Shown piece by piece: positions 45,512 to 58,480 of a stretch of DNA of 64,000 nt (within the stretch, counting starts at the first letter, position 1; each line of letters opens with the position of its first letter). The position numbers and the translations under genes are program-made. This stretch comes from Trichoderma breve (lineage: Eukaryota > Ascomycota > Sordariomycetes > Hypocreales > Hypocreaceae). Where the stretch lies: contig NC_079236.1 in NCBI RefSeq assembly GCF_028502605.1, positions 2,418,001 through 2,482,000 on the forward strand, given 5' to 3'. The notes under the pieces were generated by a model that saw only the letters and a list, made by a program, of their open reading frames with translations, was not told where the DNA came from and made no database searches.

Positions 45512-47956
45512 TCGAAGGCTACATCACCGAAGACAAAACGTTTAGCAAGGCGAATGCTAAGACTTGATTAAAAAAGCATCGTTGCCTTTGGAGTACCAGA
45601 CATTGTTTATGATGCGTTTTTGTGTATTTTTGGTTGCTCGGCGTTTGTTTCAACGTGTCTCTTCTGTTTCATTCATCTCTTTCTCTCTTCTTTTTTCTTC
45701 TTCTTTAATTCCTAAAAGCATGCGGCATCATGCTCATTTCAACAACCACCACGCGGCGTTTTTGTTCACATAGGATTCGGCCACATATCATATCAGGCTT
45801 GTTACGGATATTGTTCACACTCGGGTTTCCAGCTTCGGATTTACGCAGTCTTTTGTGTGCATGAGACGCACCTTACTTACACAAAAGATCTGAGAAGGGG
45901 AAACACCTTGCCTAGGCAAGTACATGTTGGAAGCATAGACAAATATGTCGTTATTGGCGTCGCAATGCAAACTGGGGGGCGGTTTTTCTTGGTGGTATTA
46001 GGACGGCGGGGGGAGGGATATCTGTGACAAACTGTGGACGTCGAAACGGATCAATCTGCATCAGATTCTTGGTGATGGGGATCCTCCAAGGTAGCACGCG
46101 GTTCCAGACTGACTCTACCATACGACGAGGGATGCCGGTGGCCGTTTTGATGTTTGTTTTGTGGTGAAGCTGGGAAACGGATGACGGGATTCTCATTAGG
46201 TAACACGGATGCACTAGGTAGCTTCGGCAGGATAGCTCAAAGGCAACTCTGCATATATTGGTCCGAAAGGTCCGCCAATAGACATTATTATTGATGAAGC
46301 GACGTGGAGCACAATGTGCGTGATGTATACGTGTCTGGCCCCATATGTAGAGGCCCTGTACTGTAGGTCATGTATGGGGTATATGGGGTATATGGGGTAT
46401 ATGGGGATGGTTTATTAGTAGCAAGGAGTACGAGTAATGGAGATGGACTATTTCGAGTAGCAATAAGATGTGTAGAGGATGAAGCACAGCAGACCAAGCT
46501 GAATGTCGTATTATTACCTCATAAAACAAAGCTTTGTGTTTCATTGCTGCTCGTATATCATGCAGCATAGAGGCTACTGACCTCGCCTACAGCTGCCTTA
46601 GAGATACAAATAAAGATCACCTCAGAGTATACTCCGTGGAATAGCATCAATCCCTGCCGACTGCAAACGTAGCAATACATGCTGTGCCAAGATGGAAATA
46701 TATTGCTCTGCATCTCAATGGCGACACAACAACCAAACACAGCAGACTTAATGGCAATATACGCGGCTAATACGGCACGGCCTCATCCACAGCGACCTTC
46801 TCCTCGTGTTTCCTCCTCCGAAACAACCCACGGACCTGGCATCAAATTACCATGAGGAGGCTCTCACGCAAGTAATCCATCTTACCCACCAGCACTAGCT
46901 AAAAAGGTCCTCTGAGGAATGAAATCTGAATGCTAAATAAGGGGGGATTCCCGGCTGCAACGTGCCCACCCAACAGTATTTGTGTGGTTTTTGTTTGTGT
47001 TTGCTAAATCAGGCTGATGGTATTCACACGCCCCCCCTCCTTGCTCCCCCGTATTTCGAGAGGGGAAGGAGGGGAGCTTTAATTACGTTAAGGTAATGAA
47101 TATTCCGCCTCGCTGCGGCATGGCGGTTTGGGGAGGTTAGGTGGCTTTTTTGAAAAAAGTATTGGGTGGATGAGGAAACATTGGTTGGGTAGGTGATCAT
47201 GCAAAGAACCGAGGCAGAACTTCTGTGATGTTACACGGCGAAAGCATCTCCGGACTGAGTTGTAACACACATAGAGTTTTGAAAGACTATGAAGAAAAAA
47301 GAAAAAGCCGCACCTGATTGCCCAGCAAAAAGTAAGCTGACTGCACAGAAATAGGTGTCTCTTTTCTGCGACAAACACTCCAGGCCAGACAATAAAACCA
47401 CCGTGTGTTAGCGCTCCGCGTGATGCCTTCTTCCTCCGCTCATTTACATAACGAAAATCCGGGGAAGAAATTTCTAGGCCTCTTTCTAGACCCTGGCTGA
47501 GGCGTCACTAATCCGCTAGCAGCAATCATTCGAGCAAAGCGACCCTTGCTCTTACTCGTACGCTCCCTTTTTTTTTGTTCCTTTCCCAGTGTGGGAGGAG
47601 GGGGACCCAAGAGCCGCCCTGACGGATCTAAGCTAGTGGCAGAATAATAGCCGGTCTAGCAGAAACAAGAGCGAGAAGGGGGAGAAAATAGCACAAGTAC
47701 AGTAGCATCAAATATTGAAAAGCAAGTGGTGAGGAGCAGATCTGACTGGGGTGGGGAAGAGGGGTGGCTGTGGCTGTGCGCTGATGGGTTCGTTCGCTGG
47801 GAAAAAGTGTGGCTGAGGAAACGCCGTTATCGATAACGACTAGCGGCTAAAAAAAAAATTATGGCAGAGTTTTGCTTGCTGAGGGTGGACGAACGTTGTT
47901 CGATTTGATATTGATACCCAGTTTAGCATCTTCACAGTCCACATCAAACAGCCACG
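45512..47956. other. 2.4-kb intergenic region before RLP24
   Basis: No supported gene. It holds the ING gene 3' region, a G-rich tandem repeat at 46373-46406, and the RLP24 promoter. The minus-strand frame at 45951-46214 looks superficially protein-like but has no identifiable family or partner exons. Confidence 0.45.
46373..46406 (+). repeat. TATGGGGTA tandem repeat, potential G-quadruplex
   Basis: The unit TATGGGGTA repeats about four times. This places four GGGG runs on the plus strand separated by identical TATAT loops, matching the standard pattern for an intramolecular G-quadruplex. Confidence 0.8.
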
Positions 47957-48741
47957 ATGCGGTACGTCTTCAGGATACGGGCCTCTACAGGGACTACTTT
48001 ACTGACTTGGCCTCCAGGATTGAGGACTGCAGCTTTTGTGGCCGTCCGGCCTACCCTTCCAAGGGTATTACCTTTGTCAGAAACGATGGTGAGTCCCGCC
48101 ACATTGGATTTGTTCCCCCCTCCATACGATCGTTGGGATGAGCAATGGCAAACTAACCGGGAGACCTTTGTCCTCGTCTAGGCAAATCATTCAGATTCTG
48201 CAGATCAAAATGCAACCGCAACTACAAGATGAAGCGCAACCCCCGCAAGCTCAAGTGGACAAAGGCCTACCGCCGCAACGCCGGCAAGGAGATGACGGTC
48301 GACAGCACCCTGCAGTTCGCCCAGCGCCGCAACGAGCCCGTCCGCTACGACCGCGACCTGGCCACCAAGACCATGGCCGCCATCAAGCGCGTCAGCGAGA
48401 TCCGCGCCCGCCGCGAGCGCGTCTTCTACAAGAAGCGCATGGCCGGCAAGCGCGAGAAGGAGCTGGCCATTGCCCGCAAGCTGGTCGCCGAGAACGAGCA
48501 CTTGCTGCCCCGCCTCCGCGGAAGCGAGAAGAAGAGGCTGGCCGAGCTGGCGGCCCAGGGTGCCGATGTTGCTGCCGAGGAGGAGCTGCTGTCTACACGC
48601 AAGAACAAGATCAAGGCGTTTGGTGGCGAGCAGAGGAGGATCAAGGTCCGGGTGGACGGAGGCGTGGAGGAAGAGGTGGAGACTTTCCGGGACGAGGAAG
48701 AGGACGACGACGACGACGACGATGTCGACATGGAGGACTGA
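47957..48741 (+). CDS. RLP24: 60S ribosome biogenesis factor Rlp24
   Basis: Placeholder for ribosomal protein eL24 on pre-60S particles; it recruits the AAA-ATPase Drg1/Afg2 and is exchanged in the cytoplasm. Exons are 47957-47961, 48018-48088 and 48182-48741 (636 nt, 211 aa). The first coding exon is only ATGCG, yielding [19 protein letters not shown] after splicing. Zinc-binding pairs are CSFC and CRSKC, followed by [27 protein letters not shown]. The long C-terminal extension past the eL24 fold (about residue 65 onward), ending in a poly-Asp/Glu tail, separates Rlp24 from eL24. High GC and strong codon bias in exon 3 create spurious frames on both strands. Confidence 0.93.
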
Positions 48742-51700
48742 GCGGGAGCGTGGCCGGGCTCATCACTTTTGTTACGACGAGATTGGCTGCCGTTGAGCTG
48801 GCCTTGAGGTTACAATGTTGTTGGTGTCTGTCTGGTGATTGGTCAAGACTCGTGGGGTCCAGCGACTTTCGTCAGCGTTGGGTTAGTATTTATCGGCGTT
48901 TTAAGGCATATACAAGTATCTGTAATGGAAAACAAAAAGTCCTTCAAAGTTGTATTTTGTTGTGCAACCAAATGCAAGTTGGGTCTGTCTGTTGGGAGTT
49001 GCTTCCTGCAGGCGGTCGGTGCTACGGGGTTGCAGCATGATGTGATTTGTGTGCACAAGAAAAGGGCAATGGGTGAAACACTTCCGATGACCTGCAGTAT
49101 TTTACGATGGCCAGCAGAATGTGGCTGCATCGCCTATCGAGCGCCTGATGCCTGTACTACGGAAGCAATTGGTGCTACCAAGGCAGGAAAACTGCTGTTG
49201 CATGCCAACGACAAAGCAAGGGGGAGTTGAAGTATATGTAAGAATCAGGTAGAAGCAGGGAGCGTGTGATAACTCGTTTGTGAGCATCAAATCATTCGTT
49301 AGGCAATGCTTGGCTCCAATGTCGCCAGAACATGGAGCATTTTTGTACCAATCAAATATGGGCAGGGTACCAGTGCTTTTGATCCATCGACTCATTTGAA
49401 TTTTTAATTGGTATAAGTTGAGTAGTATGGCCAGAAAGTGGTGAGAATGGAATGTATGCCTACGCCCACTTGTTGAGAGGCAGGATTTCAAGAGCAAGGT
49501 GATGTGGTATCAGGCATCACGACTTTGTCTCACTTTGCTGCTAAAAATTGTCCGGGATGCAGAGTTGCCGTTTTGGTAAAGTTGCGACAAAGAGAATGGG
49601 CAGAGACAAAAATCAAGGTTAAATACGTTAGCACGCCATTTCGGGGCTGCTGAGTGGTCGTGTTTTATTCTGGCTGGTCTGGATGCATGATAAGGGTGGG
49701 CAGGCGTTGAAAAAAAGGGCAGCAGGATCTGATAAGAAATATTTAGGGATCTGGATGACGTCTGTACATACATAAGTGAACGCCACGTCTTGTCTGTTGG
49801 CCCTATCCGAATTGCGCATTCACGTCAGATTCCAATGTCATGTCACTGAAAAACAAGCCTCGTAATGATGCAGCGACAACTAGATATTACTCACTACTTA
49901 CCCTCCCTTCTGACAATCCTGGAGTCCGACGTCGCAGAGCAGTTGGACAGGCGAGGGGTGTGTTTAGCAAGAAAAAAAGGCACCAAGACGGATTCCATGT
50001 AAAAATTCAGCCTCTGGATCTGGGCCATCGGCATCGGCTGGCTTCGGTTCACACGGCGGCTGCTGTGCTGCAGCCTTGAGCGGCCATGCATGAATACTCG
50101 TACCAACGCGCGAAGCTGTGTGTCCTATTCGCCCGAATTGTCGGCGTCGCGGCTTTTGGCAAAGGGGAAGCTGCAATTGGTGCTGCCAGTGATCCAGCCA
50201 CGTTGACGGCCTCATGTACGAGCACTCATACGAGGTATGGGGATTCATCTTACATACAACGCTGTTGCAGCAGCCGTTAACGCCGGGCATCCACTCGATG
50301 CCGCATCCGATGGCCGACAGCGACTACAGTACCAATGATTACCATGAGACGGAGAACGGGGTGCGCAATATGCTGTCAAGCAATGCGGGTATGTATGGTG
50401 CATCTTGGCAAAGCACAGGCCTGAGACCGGAATCTCGGATCACGACCGCCAGCAGAGCAGGCTCGTGACCTGCTTTGATGACGGCAGCGAGAGAAGCAGC
50501 AAACAGAAGCAGAAGCAAGACGAAGCTGGACGAAGCATACGAAAGATGAAATGTGCTCTTCCTTTCCGGCCGCTACGGCGGCGTGCCCGATCCGATGCCA
50601 TTGACCAATCCCAAGCGGGATGCAGCGTGTTGTTGCGTGGTTGCCCGTGGCTGGCCAAATCGGACCCCGTGTAATGTCAAGGTGTAATACGGGGAAGCTG
50701 TCTCGCTGCTGGCTTGTCGCATCGACGGGTCGTCAGATGAACACGCCAGGCCTCTCCATTGATCCCGCGTACTAGTACCTGGGCAACGCAAACATGAGAA
50801 CGATCACCGATGGCGTTTTTAAGGGGTGGCCTGTCAATCAGGAGCTTTGGTAGCATTGGCCCTTTTCCCGGCAATGTGGGCAAGCGAGATGGTTGGATGG
50901 AAGAGGAAAAGCACCAACGACGAAGAGATCACGAGGACAAGTTTGCTAAGTAACGTTGAGTTGAGCTTCGAGGGCCTAGAAGGCTGGAAGGAGGAAGAAA
51001 GGCGACTGATTATGTAACAGATATTCGGGGCGATTGAGGCTAGAGAGGCTTGGAGATGCTTTTCCAAACCCGGAATTTCTATTACGGCACTCCAACCAGC
51101 GTCATACCCACCGCGCCTCCCGAGCCGGAGGGATTGACCGGGCGGCTGTTGGTTTTTTTTTTGTTGTTGCTTTTGCTTTTGGCCGAGAGATGACGTGGTG
51201 AGGTGAGGATGGGAAGCCACCGGGAGGAATAGAGTGCTGATGAACTCTGAATGTTTGCAGTATTTTCGTACCTGTAAGAGGCACCGCATACTTTGCTGCA
51301 ATGGGCAAGCCGCAGAAGCCTTGGAGAATATTCCGAGCACCAGAAGGGGACGAAGGATTTGGTGATGCCGCCCCCCTTGGTGCATGTACCTGTACGGGCA
51401 CCTGTACGATGTGTAGAGCAACCAACGGCCGTGCCCTTTTTTACTTTTCCCCCCCAAATTGCATTGCATCAATTGACACGCCCCTCACCTCACGGGGCTC
51501 GACTCGACTCGCTGCTTGCTCGCTCAGATTCTATGAGCCAAGTGGCACTTGCTCCCAGCGCTGCTCACCTGACGGGCAGAAACATCCAGTCACCGGTTTT
51601 CATTACACAATCCAGACGTGCTGTGAGCTAATGGGGGGCGCCGCGTGCCAGCATGTTCCCGCCCCGGAGCGCCAATCGAGAGGCCCTGGTGTAGCTGCTG

Positions 51701-52673
51701 GGAGCGCTGGAGAGCCCTAAAGGCCCTGCGGCAAACGCTCCCCCGTCAGGCCTGGTCAGTGGCGCAGAGAGCAGCATCTCCGGCCACCGCTACTGTATGC
51801 CGCAAATCCTGGGGTGCTGTTGCGTTTGCGTACGTGATCAGCACTTGTACCGGTACTGGGAGGTGTCATTGTCTGCTGCTGGTAGGACCGCACTAGCATC
51901 AATGGATAAGTACAGGTACGAGTACGGCCAACACAGGCACAGGCACAAACGATGCCCCAAAAATGGGTGCCGGATTGGGTCTCGCAGCTGCGTCTATCTG
52001 CACACCCCCGGGCGCAACGAGGCCCCTTAGCAGCAAATCTTTCCCCCAAAAAAGGTCCCGAGAGTGCAGCGAAACTTCGCCTTAGTTCCACACCCCCCCT
52101 GTCCGACTCGGACGACGTTCGACTTACACATAAAAATCCCCAGAACCACCACGAAACCGCCACCGGACAGGACCTGCTCTTTCGCCCTTATAAAAAGCTT
52201 TTATCTAGGTTTGCACGCTGGATTTTCTGAGATTCTGCGTCATTGTATTGTGCAAAGAAATACCCCAAGCGTTCTGAATCATTTCATTCTGCAGCAGTGC
52301 ATTTCGTTTGCTGGAGCCCACTTCACATCCACCTCCATCTCCCGTGCGTGTCTGTTGTCTTTGCTTGGAAGGAGGAGAAGAAAAAGAAGAAGAAGGAAGC
52401 AGGAAGAAGCGATAGGAAGACGATTTGACGATTGTTGATTCTCCCAAGCGAAAAAAGAGGGCAGCAAAGACCTCGCAAGACCCCATCTCGTCCATTTTCT
52501 CTCCTCACCAACGACACTCCAAAACCCTCCCCTCTCCACTTCCCACGCGCAGACAAGAGTCATTACCTACAAACTTCCCACTAGCTTCGGCGCCACAACC
52601 AGACTAAACTTTTGCTCGGCCGGGCTAACACGACATACCCTTACTTTTGTCCCAAGAAAGAGCATATAACTAC
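48742..52673. other. 3.9-kb gene-free intergenic region
   Basis: The largest gap in the window. I see no family-recognisable frame on either strand. The sequence has repeated GTAC-containing words (for example around 51385-51415 and 51845-51930) and poly-pyrimidine stretches, and ends with an AC/CT-rich leader before the F-box gene. Candidate contents are a long promoter and 5' leader or a non-coding transcript; nothing in sequence decides. Confidence 0.4.
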
Positions 52674-54631
52674 ATGGCCACCCCCCGGGGCTCTGAGCAC
52701 CGACGACCTTCGGTGCTCGAAAACGCTGCTTCACACTCCCTCAAGGGCTCGAGTATGGCTCGCGCGATCTCTCCGCCGTCCGAGACAGCTTCGCGATCCT
52801 CCTTCTCGTCGGTGCGAGAAAACGACGATGGAATTGCCCAGACCTTCACCCGATCCAAGATCTCGTCGTACACGGAGGTGCCCGAGGATGTCTTTGACGA
52901 ATCACCAGTGGCCGAGCTGCCTCAGTCGGCCTTCCACCAACCCTTGACGCAGCCAAACAGCAAGCTCCATGGCTTCTGGTATCCCGCCGAGGGCTTCAGA
53001 GGATGGAGGGAGATTCCGCTCAAGGGACGGACGGCTAGCCGCAGCTGCGAGGATCTGCACAAGCTGCATATGACTTGGGAGACTCCAGCTCCTGTTGTTG
53101 TCAACAAGCCTCACGAAGCCTATCCGACGACTGCATCGCCTCTCGAACAGCTGCCCAGCGAAGTGCTAGGTAAATTCTTCCCCTCATCCATTTTCCAAGC
53201 TTTCTTCTATGGTTTCAGGATTGTGGAGTGCATTGTAAAAAATTGAAAAAAATTGAGTAATGAGGCTTGGGGCTAACTTTCTCTTCCATCGCAGGTGCCA
53301 TCATCGATCTTCTATTCATCGAGCTCCCCCCCAATGGACTGACCACTCGCAACGCCGACCTCATGTCTCTACTACTCACATCCCGATCTCTTCACGCTGC
53401 CACCCTCACCACTCTCTACCGACACATTACTATCCCCCACTCTCGAATCTTCCGCAAGTTCCTAGCCACTATTACGGCATACCCGTCGTTGGCGACTATT
53501 GTGCGGCGCCTCGACTTTAGTCACTTCAACCCCTCCATGTTCTTCACCACTGCCAGCGAGAGGGCACAGGCAAAAAACCTGACATCAGAGACGCTTGTCC
53601 AGTGCCTTAAGCTGACGCCTTTTCTTCAAGAGTTTCTGGCTCAGGAGTACATCGACGAAGATCTTAGCACCGATGTACTGCGCCAGCTCTTCTTCAACTC
53701 CCCTCAACTCCGCGCATTAGACTTTTGTGGCTGCTCTTCCCTCTCTTTCAAGACCTCGTTCACCAACGTATTGGAAGACGAGTGGCCCGAAACTCTATCC
53801 GTAACAAAGCTGTCTTTCCACAAGTGTCTCAGCCTACCTTCGTCTGTCTTCGAGAAGATTCTTCCTCGACTCCCTCGATTGACTCACTTGGACGTTGCGG
53901 GTACACGCATCACCGACCAAGCCCTTCTCTCTATCCCTGCATCTGCGAGACTCACTCACCTCAATCTCGCCAAGTGCAAAGATCTATCTGCAGAGGCCGT
54001 TCTGCAATTCATCTCATCCCATCCCGCGGCCAAATCGTTGATCTTCCTCAGCCTTGCCACCGATGCGAGCAACCACTTGCTCCTGGGTAAGGAGGATGTA
54101 GATCAGCTTCTACCAAAGCTGCCAAACACACTGCGTTCGCTGAGTCTGCGGGGCAGCCGAATGGAGTCCTCACACCTGCCTGAGCTTATCAGACTCTCCC
54201 AGTCTCTGGAGGAGCTCGCTCTCGGTCGTGGCTTGGGTATGGCCGACATTCAAGGCCTCTTCTACCAGGGCCAAAAAGCCCTACCTCATAACCTGAAATT
54301 CCTTGATATTTCCGACATCGATACTCTTATCGGAAGCGCCAGCGAACTGCTGGCCCCCGCCTCGGCTCCGCTTCATGTGATTGAAATCGGCGAGCGGTCC
54401 TATGAACGGGCTGCCAAGGTGAACAAGAACCTCGAGCGTGTAGGCTGGACTGCCAAAGAGTTTGGTAGCCGCTACTGGCTTGTACGGAGAAACCCGGACG
54501 GCACGACTCAGGATAACGGAGGCCGCCTGTGGAAGATGGGCGCCGACAGCTGGGGAATGAGAAAGATCCCCGTCGCCGTGGCCGAAGTCGGCGGCATGTA
54601 TGGCTCCTTCATGTTTGGACGACGTCTCTAA
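52674..54631 (+). CDS. F-box and leucine-rich-repeat protein
   Basis: Likely substrate adaptor of an SCF ubiquitin ligase; substrate unknown. Exons are 52674-53169 and 53295-54631 (1833 nt, 610 aa). Residues 1-155 are Ser/Pro-rich and disordered, with a central HGFWYPAEGFRGWREIPLKGR segment. An F-box-like motif spans about 160-210 (LEQLPSEVLGAIIDLLF ... DLMSLLLTSRSLHAATLTTLYRHI), split by the intron. The rest carries LRR-type repeats (LRALDFCGCSSL, LTHLDVAGTRITDQAL, LTHLNLAKCKDLSAEAV, LRSLSLRGSRM). The C-terminus has a conserved-looking RYWLVRRNPDGTTQDNGGRLWKMGADSWGMRKIPVA segment outside the LRRs. The ATG at 52674 is the first in frame. No yeast orthologue is assigned. Confidence 0.82.
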
Positions 54632-55593
54632 TGACTCGCTTTTCTTCGCTTTTCTTCGCGTTTCTTTTTTATTACTCTGTTTACGCCTCTAAAGGGATTC
54701 GCGTTTTTTTTTTTTTACAGGCATCTGTTTGGGGTTGCCCTTTCTCTACTCTGGAATTTTATCACGATCAGCATGTGCATACAAGCTTGCTTTCGGACGG
54801 TGTTTGGGACTGGGAAGATATCCAAAAGCATACTTTTACTCAGCGTTCTGTTTAGTAGGGGAAAAGATACAAAAAAAGTTTGGGCGTTTATTGGGACAGA
54901 ATGTTAAAGGTTGACGCGTGGCTGAAGGGATAACGAGGGGCTCAAAGCATCGTTGGTGATATCCACTTTTAGAGGCGCATGCATCAAGGTTTATCTTGTC
55001 GTTCCTGATTTAGTGCTCTACATAGTTGCTAATTGGACGAGTGAATGAATGAATCACAATTGATGATAGTATTTGTCGGTGAATGGTCCCATGCAATGCA
55101 AGGCGACAGAGGCATCGCCGTCTTATGTGACCTATTTAGGAAATGTCCAGAAATGGATGAGTAATGACAGAGCCAGCACGGCGGCTTAAGATGGCACAAC
55201 TGGCACCTGCGACATTGAGAAAGGGCCATAGCCATATACATACAAAGCTGGAAAAAATAATTAAATAAAATAAAAATAAAGGAACAATCGTAAATGCAAA
55301 TATTTCGCTCATTCCCCAATGCAACGCAATACCGCACATTGAAATATGATGCCTTGGTTATGGACGGCTCTAGTTTTGGCTCCGACTAACATGCGCAGGC
55401 GGTATGTACATAGAGCTGAGGCGGTTCACGTGACCGGATGCAGGTACGTACGTAACGGAACAATTCGCGGCGCCGTCAGTATTCCTAGTACCTTCAATCC
55501 ATCTCCTCCAAGGAGCTTCTCTCTTTCAATATCTCCCTCCCAACCCCAACACAAACCTCGAGTTGGGCCTTGGAGTCTTAAAACCTCGTCACC
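54632..55593. other. intergenic F-box gene/VPH1
   Basis: 0.96 kb of 3' region and VPH1 promoter. A T-rich run lies near 54705-54716. No supported gene. Confidence 0.5.
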
Positions 55594-58480
55594 ATGGCTC
55601 CGCGAAAGGACACGCCGTTCCGCTCGGCGGAAATGAGCATGGTCCAGCTCTACGTCTCCAACGAAATCGGTCGGGAGGTTGTGACTGCGCTCGGAGAGCT
55701 TGGCCTGTGCCAGTTTCGCGATGTATATATTACCCTTCCCTTTGTTGGCGTTTGTCTTGGATGGCGACGCCGATTCACGACAGTCGAGGTTTGCTAACCA
55801 ATTTTCTCTGCAAAATAGCTCAATGAGGACGTCAGCGCCTTCCAGCGAACCTTTACTCAGGAGATTCGACGACTTGATAATGTCGAGCGGCAGCTACGTA
55901 CGTCACTGGCGAGACACCTCGCTCCATCTACCCACCCATCGACCCCGACGCGGTTTCGACTAACACTCAGTGCCTAGGCTACTTTTACGCTCAGATGGAG
56001 AAGGCGGGCATTCCCCTGCGGAAGCTGGATCTTGACGCCGAGAAGCTTGCGTCTCCATCGACGTCAGAGATCGACGAGCTTGCTGAGCGGGCTCAGAAGC
56101 TTGAGCAGCGCATTTCCGCCCTCAACGACAGCTACGAGACGTTGAAGAAGCGCGAAGGTGATCTCACCGAGTGGCGCTGGGTTCTGCGGGAGGCTGGCAG
56201 CTTTTTCGACCGTGCCCACGGCAACGTCGATGAAATCCGCGCGTCGACCGACAATGACGATGCGCCTCTCCTGTCTGACATCGAGCAGCACAACACCGCG
56301 CCAGACGTTGAGCGCTCGTTCTCCGGCATGAACATTGGCTTTGTTGCCGGTGTCATCAATAGGGACCGTGTCGCCGCCTTCGAGCGTATCCTCTGGAGAA
56401 CTCTCCGAGGAAACCTGTACATGAACCAGTCGGAGATCCCGGAGCCCTTGATTGACCCGACCAACAACGAAGCTATCCAGAAGAACGTCTTTGTCATCTT
56501 CGCCCACGGCAAGGAAATTCTCAGCAAGATCCGCAAGATCTCCGAGTCTATGGGTGCCGATGTCTACAACGTCGACGAGAACAGCGATCTTCGCCGCGAC
56601 CAGATTCACGAGGTCAACAACCGTCTGGAGGATGTGCAAAACGTCTTGCGCAACACCCAGGCCACTCTCGAGGCTGAGCTCAACCAAATCTCCCAGTCTC
56701 TGGCTCCCTGGACAGTACTCATCGCCAAGGAGAAGGCTGTCTACAGCACGCTCAACCTTCTCTCGTATGATTCGGCTCGCCGAACGCTCATCGCCGAGGC
56801 ATGGTGCCCCACCAACGACATGCCTCTCATCCGCTCCACGCTGCAAGATGTCACCAACCGAGCTGGCTTGTCCGTCCCATCCATCGTCAACGAGATTATT
56901 ACCAACAAGAAGCCCCCGACCTACCTCAAGACCAACAAGTTTACCGAGGGTTTCCAGACCATTGTCAACGCATATGGCACGGCCACATACCAAGAAGTCA
57001 ACCCTGCTCTGCCCGTCATCGTCACCTTCCCATTCCTGTTTGCCGTCATGTTTGGTGACTTGGGTCACGCCGTCATCATGCTTTCTGCCGCCTTGGCCAT
57101 GATCTACTGGGAGAAGTCGCTGAAGAAGGTGTCCTTTGAACTGTTTGCCATGATTTTCTACGGACGATACATTGCTCTCGTCATGGCTGTGTTCTCCGTC
57201 TTCACAGGTCTCATGTACAACGATATCTTCTCCAAGTCCATGACTCTCTGGGGTAGTGCATGGGAGTATGAGCGTCCCGAACACTGGTCCGAGGGCACAC
57301 CCGTCATTGCTACCTTGAACGACAACGGCTATCGCTATCCGTTCGGCCTCGACTGGGCCTGGCACGGTACCGAAAACAACCTCCTGTTCACCAACAGTTA
57401 CAAGATGAAGATGAGTATCATCCTCGGTTGGGCTCACATGACATACTCGCTGTGCTTCTCGTACATCAATGCCAGACACTTCAAGAAGCCCATTGACATC
57501 TGGGGCAACTTCATCCCCGGCATGATCTTTTTCCAATCCATCTTTGGCTATCTCGTCGTTTGCATTATCTACAAGTGGTCGGTTGATTGGAATGCTGTTG
57601 GCAAGGCTCCTCCCGGCTTGCTGAACATGCTGATCTACATGTTCCTGCAACCCGGAAAGCTGGATGAGCGCTTGTACGCTGGACAAGAGTATGTCCAGAG
57701 CATCTTGCTTCTGCTGGCCTTTGTTCAAGTGCCCATCCTGCTTTTCCTCAAGCCCTTCTACCTTCGCTGGGAGAACAACAAGACCCGCGCCAGGGGCTAC
57801 CGAGGCCTTGGCGAGACCTCTCGAGTTAGTGCCTTGGACGGCGATGACGAGAACGAGGCCCTGGTCAATGGACACGGCAATAGTTTTGACGACGGCGAAG
57901 GCGTTGCCATGATTTCCCAGAACATTGATGATGATGATGAGCATGAGGAGTTTGAGTTTAGCGAGGTCATGATTCATCAAATCATTCACACCATTGGTAA
58001 GTTGATCTCAACCAGATGAGTCGTCATCCAGTCCAGGTATATGGAAATGCTAACAAATATCTCCTGTAGAATTCTGCTTGAACTGCGTTTCTCACACCGC
58101 GTCCTACCTGCGTCTCTGGGCGTTGTCGCTTGCTCACCAGCAGCTTAGCGTTGTGCTTTGGGACATGACCATCGGTCCCTGCCTCGCTACTGGCGGCGTG
58201 CTTGGTGTTATCATGATTGTCATTGGCTTTTACTTGTGGTTCTTCCTTAGTAAGTCTTAGCAACACCCGTTTCTTGAATTTTAACCATGATTCTAACAAT
58301 TTCTCAGCAATTGCCATTTTGGTTTGCATGGAGGGCACAAGTGCCATGTTGCACTCTCTCCGATTGGCGTGGGTCGAGTCCTTCTCCAAGTTTGCAGAGT
58401 TCAACGGTTGGCCGTTTGCGCCCTTTTCTTTCAACACTCTGATAGAAGAGTCGGAAGAGTTAAAGAACTACCTGGAATAA
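55594..58480 (+). CDS. VPH1: V-type proton ATPase subunit a (Vph1)
   Basis: Membrane subunit a of the Vo sector, forming the proton hemichannels of vacuolar or Golgi V-ATPase. Exons are 55594-55722, 55819-55897, 55978-57996, 58070-58249 and 58308-58480 (2580 nt, 859 aa). The N-terminal cytosolic half starts [21 protein letters not shown] and includes coiled-coil segments. The membrane half has [80 protein letters not shown] (with the essential Arg in YLRLWALS) and ends [21 protein letters not shown]. Exon 4 carries the proton-path arginine. Filamentous fungi usually have a single subunit-a gene (vph-1), consistent with this. Confidence 0.96.

Noticed and set aside
45951..46214. 87-codon minus-strand frame in the ING/RLP24 spacer
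   Set aside because: Looks mildly protein-like but is isolated, matches no family I know and has no joinable exons.
48138..49040. 300-codon plus-strand frame over RLP24
   Set aside because: Out-of-frame shadow of the GC-rich RLP24 exon 3; Arg/Gly/Pro-rich and not conserved.
50834..51472. 212-codon minus-strand frame in the 3.9-kb gap
   Set aside because: Low-complexity Gln/Ser segments, no family and contradictory frames on both strands.
56064..57989. 641-codon open frame on the minus strand across VPH1
   Set aside because: It lies exactly antisense to the conserved V-ATPase exon; codon bias of the real gene suppresses stops on the other strand. The translation has no recognisable domain.
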